This document shows positions 15,334 to 19,889 of a stretch of DNA of 19,889 nt, piece by piece. Under the pieces are notes generated by a model, which saw only the letters and a program-made list of their open reading frames with translations, was not told the DNA's origin and searched no databases. A program made the position numbers and the translations under genes. Numbering within the stretch: the first letter of the stretch is position 1; every line of letters begins with the position of its first letter. Source of the stretch: an uncultured Pseudomonadota bacterium (GTDB taxonomy: Bacteria > Pseudomonadota > Gammaproteobacteria > Burkholderiales > Burkholderiaceae); NCBI GenBank assembly GCA_946480245.1, contig CAMLIZ010000080.1, positions 1 through 19,889 on the forward strand, given 5' to 3'.

Positions 15334-16227
15334 TCAGGCCAGCCAGGGCGTGACGAGCACCTGCGCGGTGTTCTGCATCACGTTGCTGGCGCCGCTCGCC
15401 AGCCGCTCGGCCTTGATCACGTCCAGCGCGGCCTTCTCCAGGCTCGGCGGCACCACGAGCAGGTCGCCCATGATGTTCAGCGGCTTGCCCTTGTCGCCCT
15501 TCAGGCTGCCCATCGAGGCACGCGCCGCGCTGTAGTTGGTCGCGTCCAGCGTCTGCTTGCTGGCGTAGGCCAAGTGCGGCAGGCCGTAGCCCACGTTCAC
15601 GCGCGCGTCCACGCCGTAGCGGTACTTCTTGCGCATGAACACGCTCTCGTCGTTGGGGTCGGTCATGCCCACGAAGCGGTAGTCCTGCCGCTTCTGGAAC
15701 AGGATCGGCTTGATCGGCCGGCTCACGCTGAGCAGGAACCACGGCGTGCCGGAGCCGCCGCCGAAGTTGCTCCAGGTGCCGATCGACCCGTCCGCGTTTT
15801 CCACCGGGTGGTCGGTGTCGAAGAAGTACTGGCCGTCGTAGCACAGCGAGCTGAAGCCGTTGAGCATGGCCGCGAACACCAGCTCGTCCGGGTGCGTCTT
15901 GGCCTCGGCGCCCAGCTGCTGCACCATTGGCGTGTAGATGCCCAGCTTGTCGTCGGCGATGTCGTCGCGGTCCACCTCCACGGTGTTCTCGAACGACTTG
16001 TTCTTCACCGTGTAGTCGTGGGTCTTCAGGCTCTGCAGCTGGCGGTCGCCCAGCCACTCCCTGAAGCGCGGCATCGTGCCGAGCCAGGCGTACTTCTCTT
16101 CGCTGGCGGTGGAGGGCACCACCGTGGCCACGCGCTCGTACACCGAGGGCGCCTGTTGCCACGCGCCTTGGAAGACGAGTTGGAAGCCGCGGAACATGTC
16201 CGCGAGGTTCGCGCGATTGATCAGCAT
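15334..16227 (-). CDS. Major capsid protein (Mu gpT-like)
   Basis: A 297-residue Mu-like major head subunit. The start MLINRANLADMFRGFQ and following FQGAW are typical of the gpT family, as are AWLGTMPRFREWLGDR, VDRDDIADDKLG, the block FDTDHPV, and VPPSLEKAALDVIKAE near the C-terminus. It forms the capsid shell with an HK97-type fold (family knowledge). The ATG at 16225-16227 is preceded by AGGAG at 16237-16241. A longer upstream reading frame exists but crosses the decoration gene in another frame and is not protein-like there. The gene is followed after 38 bases by the small HI1506-like gene. Confidence 0.95.
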   Translation of the reverse strand: MLINRANLADMFRGFQLVFQGAWQQAPSVYERVATVVPSTASEEKYAWLGTMPRFREWLGDRQLQSLKTHDYTVKNKSFENTVEVDRDDIADDKLGIYTPMVQQLGAEAKTHPDELVFAAMLNGFSSLCYDGQYFFDTDHPVENADGSIGTWSNFGGGSGTPWFLLSVSRPIKPILFQKRQDYRFVGMTDPNDESVFMRKKYRYGVDARVNVGYGLPHLAYASKQTLDATNYSAARASMGSLKGDKGKPLNIMGDLLVVPPSLEKAALDVIKAERLASGASNVMQNTAQVLVTPWLA

Positions 16228-16273
16228 GGTGCTGTGCTCCTGTGAGTCGGTTGGGGGTGTGCGCGGCGCAGGG

Positions 16274-16681
16274 TCAGAACTCGACCCACACGCCCGAGGC
16301 GTCCACGTCGCGCACCGTGCCGGCCGCGCTGCGCGTGGCCGAGCCGTTGGTCTTGGCCACCGTCTGGTCATCCACGATGTAGCAGGTGGTGCCGATGTCG
16401 GTGAGCGCGATCTGGTCGGTGGATGCGCTGTTCGCAAAGCGCCAGATGCCGCGCTCCACAGGCACCTGCAGGGCGCCGTCGGCGCCGCCGGTGTTGTCCA
16501 CCCGCTGCAGCGCCACGCCGGCCGCCTTGAGGGTGGTGGAGGTGCTGCCCTTCACCGCGTAGCCCGTTGAGTTCACGCACACGATGCTGCCCGCGTAGAT
16601 CACGGCGTTGGCCGCAGCCGGCAGGCTCAAGTCCTTGCCCGTCCGCTTGGGGGTGGCGCGGTCGGCGGTGAGTGCAGTCAT
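16274..16681 (-). CDS. Capsid decoration/stabilising protein (DUF2190-like)
   Basis: A 135-residue protein between the protease/scaffold and the major capsid gene. It shows features of small phage head proteins of this position: KDLSLPAAANAVIYAGSIVC near the N-terminus, then a beta-rich body with GYAVKGSTSTTLKAAGVALQ, VPVERGIWRFAN, CYIVDDQTVA and a C-terminal GTVRDVDASGVWVEF. Such proteins coat or stabilise the expanded capsid. The start is an ATG with AGGAG at 16688-16692, a strong ribosome site fitting a high-copy protein. It could be called Mu 'gp33/gp34-region' rather than decoration; the position and fold-like pattern are strong, the exact role is inferred. Confidence 0.8.
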   Translation of the reverse strand: MTALTADRATPKRTGKDLSLPAAANAVIYAGSIVCVNSTGYAVKGSTSTTLKAAGVALQRVDNTGGADGALQVPVERGIWRFANSASTDQIALTDIGTTCYIVDDQTVAKTNGSATRSAAGTVRDVDASGVWVEF

Positions 16682-16718
16682 GAAGGTCTCCTGAAGTCGG
16701 AAAGGGTGGCGCTGCGCG

Positions 16719-17282
16719 TCAGGCTTGCGCCTTCAGCTGCTCGGCGTACTTGGCAGGGTCCAGGCCCAGCTGCGTGGCGATCGCCAGCTGCGAGGTGCTC
16801 AGCGCTTGCGCGCCCGTGAGGTCGCCCGGTTCCCTGCCGCCGCTCTGGCCGGTCAGGCCGGGGATCACCGGCGCGCTGGTGATGAACGCGCTCAGCTGCT
16901 CGAAGTTGGAGCGGCCAAGCTGCAGCGCCCACTCCTTCTGCGCAGGCAGCAGCTTGTGCGCGGCAATGGCGTCATCCACCGCCTTGCCCACCTTGTCGCC
17001 CTGCACCTGCGCGCTGAGCTGTGCGATCTGGCCTTGCAGGGCCTGGATGGTCTGCATCGTGGTGGGGTCTCCACCTTTGAGCTTGCCCACGGCGGCCAGC
17101 GCGGCGGCCTCGTCGGCGTCGGATTGCAGGCCGAGCGCGGCGCTCAGTGCCTGCGGCACGTTGGGCTTGGCGCCGGCGGCCACCGCAGTGGCCTTGAGCG
17201 TGGTCACGGCAGCCAGGGCCTCGGCCTCGGTTGCGGCGGAGGGGATGCCGAGGGCGGCGATCAGTGCGGCGAGCAGGGCCAT
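16719..17282 (-). CDS. Internal in-frame scaffold protein (Mu gpZ-like), nested in protease gene
   Basis: An ATG at 17280-17282 inside the protease gene, in the same frame, is preceded by a strong Shine-Dalgarno sequence (AGGAG, 17292-17296) at a 9-base spacing. Initiation there gives a 187-residue protein identical to the protease C-terminus, starting MALLAALIAALGIP. It is rich in alanine, leucine and glutamine, with helical stretches (TIQALQGQIAQLSAQVQ) and a C-terminus ending YAEQLKAQA, as expected of a scaffold. Mu gene I likewise contains the in-frame scaffold gene Z, and lambda C contains Nu3. The protease start itself lacks such a ribosome site, which would favour excess scaffold. The nested start is seen in sequence; the function is inference from the families. 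Confidence 0.8.
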   Translation of the reverse strand: MALLAALIAALGIPSAATEAEALAAVTTLKATAVAAGAKPNVPQALSAALGLQSDADEAAALAAVGKLKGGDPTTMQTIQALQGQIAQLSAQVQGDKVGKAVDDAIAAHKLLPAQKEWALQLGRSNFEQLSAFITSAPVIPGLTGQSGGREPGDLTGAQALSTSQLAIATQLGLDPAKYAEQLKAQA

Positions 17283-17795
17283 GTCGTGGGTCTCCTGGTG
17301 AGGTGCGTTGAGCTGTGCGCTGAGTTGCGCGATCGCGGGCTCCATGCCCACGATGGCCGGGTGATTCACCAGCGCTGCGAGCAGCACGTTGGTGACGGCG
17401 CCCGTGGCCTCGTCGGCGAGGATCACGGGGCTGATGTAGCGGTATTCGCCCGCGTCGATGTGTGCCTTGGCGGCATCGGTCCAGCGCACCTTGGCGAACA
17501 GGCCTTCGCCCTTGCGCCACTCGGTGCTGAGGATCCACCCCGCGGCGGGCGCGGGCGCTCCGTTCTTCTCGGCGCGAATGGTTTGGTGGTCGTAGTCGAT
17601 CACGATCGGTGTCTTGGCCGCGATCGCGTTGATCGACGCTGCGAGCGCCACGCCTTGCGCGTCGCTCACCTCCCACTGCTTGCCTGTGCCGGGCCGGCCG
17701 TCCCGCGCGGCGAACTTGCCCGCGGGCAGCAGCTGCGCCTCACCGTTGCCGGTGAGGCCGATGGCTGCAGCGAGTAGGGCCAGTGCGAGACGCAT
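16719..17795 (-). CDS. Mu gpI-like prohead protease (with in-frame scaffold)
   Basis: A 358-residue Mu-like prophage I protein. Family blocks are visible in the N-terminal half: GEAQLLPAGKFAARDGRPG, PIVIDYDHQT, APAAGWI, AGEYRYISPVIL and NHPAIVGM; these belong to the protease part (about residues 15-150), which processes the prohead. From residue 172 the sequence is alanine- and leucine-rich and helical, the scaffold part. The chosen ATG at 17795 puts the protein start beside the leucine-rich segment typical of the family, and gives the same distance to the upstream palindrome as in the K-like gene. An in-frame GTG at 17816 would add seven residues but has no better ribosome site. Catalytic residues are not assigned here. 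The gene follows gpG and precedes the decoration and capsid genes, as in Mu. Confidence 0.9.
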   Translation of the reverse strand: MRLALALLAAAIGLTGNGEAQLLPAGKFAARDGRPGTGKQWEVSDAQGVALAASINAIAAKTPIVIDYDHQTIRAEKNGAPAPAAGWILSTEWRKGEGLFAKVRWTDAAKAHIDAGEYRYISPVILADEATGAVTNVLLAALVNHPAIVGMEPAIAQLSAQLNAPHQETHDMALLAALIAALGIPSAATEAEALAAVTTLKATAVAAGAKPNVPQALSAALGLQSDADEAAALAAVGKLKGGDPTTMQTIQALQGQIAQLSAQVQGDKVGKAVDDAIAAHKLLPAQKEWALQLGRSNFEQLSAFITSAPVIPGLTGQSGGREPGDLTGAQALSTSQLAIATQLGLDPAKYAEQLKAQA

Positions 17796-17797
17796 GG

Positions 17798-17812
17798 CCG
17801 GCAATGTGCCGG
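17798..17812 (-). promoter_or_regulatory. Stem-loop two bases before the protease ATG
   Basis: A perfect inverted repeat, ccggca-atg-tgccgg on the plus strand, gives a 6-bp stem with a 3-base loop in the mRNA leader. It ends two bases before the ATG at 17795. No Shine-Dalgarno sequence is visible between it and the start. An equivalent stem-loop (5 bp, 3-base loop, also two bases from ATG) precedes the K-like gene at 8557. It may hide the initiation region or mark a translational control point; this is inference. Confidence 0.5.
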
Positions 17813-17829
17813 GCACGCGCGCAGCGGCC

Positions 17830-17845
17830 TAGTTAAACCGGTTTA
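17830..17845 (-). promoter_or_regulatory. 16-base palindromic word upstream of the protease gene (copy 1)
   Basis: On the plus strand this reads tagttaaaccggttta. It contains the perfect 12-base palindrome TAAACCGGTTTA (17834-17845) and is identical over all 16 bases to a second copy at 8591-8606. It is AT-rich in a GC-rich genome, lies in a gap between genes, and sits 34 bases before the ATG at 17795 (33 bases in the other copy). Read on the coding strand it ends in TTTAACTA, a passable -10-like word, without an obvious -35. An operator or activator-dependent late promoter is an inference; Mu has a late promoter, PI, upstream of the homologous gene I. Confidence 0.6.
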
Positions 17846-17849
17846 CCGA

Positions 17850-18323
17850 TTACCCCAGCAGGCCCTGCAGGTAGCGCTCCACCTCGGTCAGCAGGTCAGC
17901 CTCGTCGGCAGCGCCCAGGCGGCCGGTGTCGGGGTTGGCCATGAGCAGGCGGCGCGCCTCCATGCGGCGCGTGCCGTACTCGTGGTACGCCGCCTTGGGG
18001 TCGCTGAAGCCCACCTCCACGTATCCGGTGCCCACGTTGAAGGCGAGCGAGTCGCGCATGTGGCGCGTGCGCTCCAGCAGCGAGCCCGGCACGGCGCCGT
18101 TGTACTGCTTCTCGTAGCGCTTGCGCGTGCTGTCCTTGATCGGCGACCAGGCGGTGCCGTCGGGTGCCACCTTGGCGTCGAAGCGCGCCTGGATGTTGCT
18201 TTCCATCACCGCACCGATCGAGTCGAGAAGCTCGCCGGGCTCACCCATGCGCGCGATGGCCAGGTCCAGCCGCGCCAGCAGCTCACCTGCGGGATCCAGC
18301 TCGATGGCAAAGCGGTCGGTCAT
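17850..18323 (-). CDS. Phage virion morphogenesis protein (Mu gpG/gp31-like)
   Basis: A 157-residue protein of the phage virion morphogenesis family (PF05069; Mu gpG, P2 gpS relatives), which acts at the head-tail joining or tail completion step. The family pattern is visible: an N-terminal helix with repeated acidic/leucine residues, then QARFDAKVAPDGTAWSPIKD with its 'F...PDG..W' core, then LLERTRHMRDSLAF, then the conserved GFSDPKAAYHEYGTRRMEAR, and RRLLMANPDTGRL before a C-terminal helix ending LQGLLG. Length fits the family. It follows the MuF gene as in Mu-like phages and stops with TAA five bases before a 16-base palindromic element that precedes the protease gene. The start is ATG with only weak ribosome-binding sequence nearby. 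Confidence 0.92.
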   Translation of the reverse strand: MTDRFAIELDPAGELLARLDLAIARMGEPGELLDSIGAVMESNIQARFDAKVAPDGTAWSPIKDSTRKRYEKQYNGAVPGSLLERTRHMRDSLAFNVGTGYVEVGFSDPKAAYHEYGTRRMEARRLLMANPDTGRLGAADEADLLTEVERYLQGLLG

Positions 18324-18447
18324 GGCCTAGACTGGTGGCGCTGTTGCCCGTGGCGTCCCGGAACGTCGCGACGAGGGCGGGTGTGGCCCCTGGCGGGCTT
18401 CATCGTATGCGGGCGTCGCGCACCCGCCGGGCAGCAGCTCCCTCGCC
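18324..18447 (-). other. 124-base gap between MuF and virion morphogenesis genes
   Basis: This is one of the two longest gaps inside the structural block. No convincing gene is seen. The longest minus-strand reading frame with an ATG is 27 codons (about 18319-18402), arginine- and proline-rich, and unsupported. The gap holds a perfect 10-base palindrome, CGTCGCGACG, at 18364-18373, 40 bases before the next ATG, and a 5-bp stem (gcggg/cccgc) at about 18409-18427. The following gene has no clear Shine-Dalgarno sequence. The gap could hold a promoter or processing site, or be filler. Confidence 0.4.
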
Positions 18448-19794
18448 TCATCGCAGCCGACCCCACAGCAGCTTGTAGCGCGTGGTGTCGCCCAACGCCT
18501 GCCCGTCCATCACGGTGGCGGTACGCACGATGTTCATCGGCACCAGGCCCTTGCGCGTGGCCAGGCGCATGCGCACCGGCATGTCGAGCTTGATCACCAG
18601 CTTGGCCACCGAGCCGTCGTCAGCCACCAGGTCCACTACGTACAGCAGCGCGGGCGGCTGCGCGTCCTTTTCCAGCAGCAGTGCGTTGGCACGCTGCAGC
18701 AGCTCGGGCAGGCGGCCATACAGCGCCGCCGGTACGCCCACGCCGGCGTCTGCCTTGCTGCTGCGCAGCGCATGCAGCACGTCGGTGTCGCGCACGGCCA
18801 CCACGGCGCTCGCGGGCTCGATGCCTTGCGTGCCCATCGCGCGCACGGCCTGCGGCGCGATCGTGCCCACATAACGCAGCTCACCGGCCGGCCTGGCGCT
18901 GGCCAGCACGTCGGTCACCCAACTGCCGAACTCGGCAGTAGCTGCGCTCACGAAGCCGCTGTGGTCCTGCGTGGCGCGCGCCACGGCCACGGCCGCGCTC
19001 AAGGGGTAGCTGTCCAGCGCCTTGCGCAAGCTGCTTTCGTACAGCGCAGCATCGCGGGCCTGCACGCCGGGGTTGTGCGCAAAGCCCGGGTCTACGCCGC
19101 GCGGGATGGGCGCCACCTCGCCGGTGCTGGGGTTCACGTAGGTGATCCAGCTCTCCGGCGGCGGCTCGGTCTTGATCTCCTCGCCCCGCGCGCGCCGGCG
19201 ATCGATGTCGCGCTGGTCCACGGCAAAGGCGGTGCAGCGGCAGCGCCAGCCGCACGGCGGAAAGTGCGTTTGCCAGAAGGGGTGGTCCACCGGTAGGGTC
19301 ACGCCGTTCCACGGCCGGTGCGAGGCGCGCACGCGCTCGTCCTGCATGGTGCGGTACATCACGTATGGAAAGCGCTTCTTGTTGCGCTCGATGCGCGCCC
19401 AGCGGCCGGCAGCCTGACTCTGCCGCATGTTCACGTCGAAGATCAGGCCCAGGCGCCTGTCGTCAAAGTGGCCAATGCGCTGCTCGCCGGTCTGCGGGTC
19501 GGTGATCTCCACGTCGCCCCACCAGCCCTTGGCCACGAGCTGCGGGCGGATCGCCTTGCGAAAGTCCGCCAGGCTGCGCCCATCGGCCAGCGCGGCCTCG
19601 ATCTCGTCGTGGAAGATCTGCAGCACGTCCAGCCGCTGCACCCCGGCCACCGCGAACGCGCGCGTGTGCTCGTCCTGCCACACGTCCTGCCAGCGAAAGC
19701 TGGGCTGCAGCAGCGAGCGTCGCGCGAACGCGGCCGCAGCATCCTGCGGCTCGATGATGCCGAGCCGCAGGCCGGCGGGCGGGGTGGTGGGCAT
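18448..19794 (-). CDS. MuF/gp30-like head morphogenesis protein with C-terminal nuclease-toxin-like domain
   Basis: A 448-residue minor head protein. The MuF (Mu gpF/SPP1 gp7-type) domain occupies about residues 50-215. It shows the family's conserved blocks: NMRQSQAAGRWARIERNKK, then MYRTMQDERVRASHRPWNG, then THFPPCGWRCRC with closely spaced cysteines. MuF proteins sit near the portal, help head assembly, and some enter the host with DNA. Residues about 275-445 form a second region with blocks such as GVPAALYGRLPELL, ALLYVVDL and KLVIKLDM. This resembles the phage Barnase-EndoU-ColicinE5/D-RelE-like (PBECR) nuclease domains fused to some MuF proteins. That identification is from pattern memory and catalytic residues are not assigned. 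It starts at ATG just after the portal stop and is followed by a 124-base gap. Confidence 0.9.
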   Translation of the reverse strand: MPTTPPAGLRLGIIEPQDAAAAFARRSLLQPSFRWQDVWQDEHTRAFAVAGVQRLDVLQIFHDEIEAALADGRSLADFRKAIRPQLVAKGWWGDVEITDPQTGEQRIGHFDDRRLGLIFDVNMRQSQAAGRWARIERNKKRFPYVMYRTMQDERVRASHRPWNGVTLPVDHPFWQTHFPPCGWRCRCTAFAVDQRDIDRRRARGEEIKTEPPPESWITYVNPSTGEVAPIPRGVDPGFAHNPGVQARDAALYESSLRKALDSYPLSAAVAVARATQDHSGFVSAATAEFGSWVTDVLASARPAGELRYVGTIAPQAVRAMGTQGIEPASAVVAVRDTDVLHALRSSKADAGVGVPAALYGRLPELLQRANALLLEKDAQPPALLYVVDLVADDGSVAKLVIKLDMPVRMRLATRKGLVPMNIVRTATVMDGQALGDTTRYKLLWGRLR

Positions 19795-19796
19795 GC

Positions 19797-19889
19797 TCAG
19801 GCGGCCTTCGGCGCTTCCTTGGGCAGGAAGTGATAGGCGGCTTCCGGCGTCACGAAGTCGCCATGCTCCTGCACGTTGAGCGTTTGCGT
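19797..19889 (-). CDS. Portal protein, C-terminal end (Mu gp29/DUF935-like), partial
   Basis: The last 30 codons of a minus-strand gene enter from the right edge and end in TGA at 19797-19799, two bases before the ATG of the next gene. The visible residues include NVQEHGDFVTPEAAYHFLPK. The tail end alone is too short to identify by domain. The call rests on synteny: in Mu-like phages the gene directly before the MuF/gp30 homologue is the gp29-like portal (DUF935), the dodecameric head vertex through which DNA is packaged. The frame is open to the edge. It could instead be a small gene inserted between portal and MuF. Confidence 0.6.
   Translation of the reverse strand, partial: TQTLNVQEHGDFVTPEAAYHFLPKEAPKAA

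Noticed and set aside
15334..16437. Longer 367-codon version of the capsid gene
   Set aside because: The upstream part overlaps the decoration gene in another frame; the ATG at 16227 has a strong AGGAG and the typical gpT N-terminus.
8591..17845. Reading the two 16-base words as attachment sites or transposon ends
   Set aside because: They are in the same orientation inside the virion gene block, each palindromic, and no integrase, transposase or target duplication is nearby.

Overview
This window is almost entirely a phage late (virion) region. Every convincing gene lies on the minus strand, so transcription runs from high to low coordinates. The genes are packed with stop/start overlaps, base composition is GC-rich and fairly even, and no rRNA, tRNA, CRISPR array, IS element or integrase is visible. 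The host cannot be named from the sequence; the GC level and protein style suggest a GC-rich proteobacterium (a Burkholderiales or Pseudomonas-like host is an inference).

The layout is a hybrid. From the right edge to about 14.07 kb the order is that of Mu-like transposable phages: portal C-terminus, MuF/gp30-like head protein, gpG-like virion morphogenesis protein, protease with a nested in-frame scaffold, decoration protein, gpT-like major capsid protein, an HI1506/gp35-like small protein, a gp36-like DUF1320 protein and a gp37-like protein. From 14.04 to 1.87 kb the order is that of a lambda-type non-contractile tail: tail tube, tail assembly chaperone with a -1 frameshift extension, tape measure, then M, L, K, I and J homologues. 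A Mu-type head joined to a siphovirus tail is known for Pseudomonas phages D3112 and B3 and their relatives, so this is most likely a prophage or phage of that type. No transposase gene lies in the window, so that assignment rests on the structural genes alone. After J come a 105-residue unknown protein, a tail-fibre-assembly-like protein and a D12-class DNA adenine methylase, followed by 150 bases with no convincing gene.

The genes work together as one assembly line: portal, protease/scaffold and capsid build the head; gp36/gp37-like proteins form the connector and tail end; tube, chaperones and tape measure build the tail shaft; M, L, K, I and J build the tip. J (1759 residues) is much larger than lambda J and carries a duplicated ~145-residue domain flanking a GG/ILEI-like (FAM3-type) domain. 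The MuF protein carries an extra C-terminal domain resembling phage nuclease toxins.

The least explained signal is a pair of matching leaders upstream of the protease gene and the K-like gene. Each has the same 16-base palindromic word, a 17-18 base spacer, a small stem-loop with a 3-base loop, then 2 bases and ATG, with no visible Shine-Dalgarno sequence. One lies where Mu has its late promoter PI. They are candidates for late-gene control elements.
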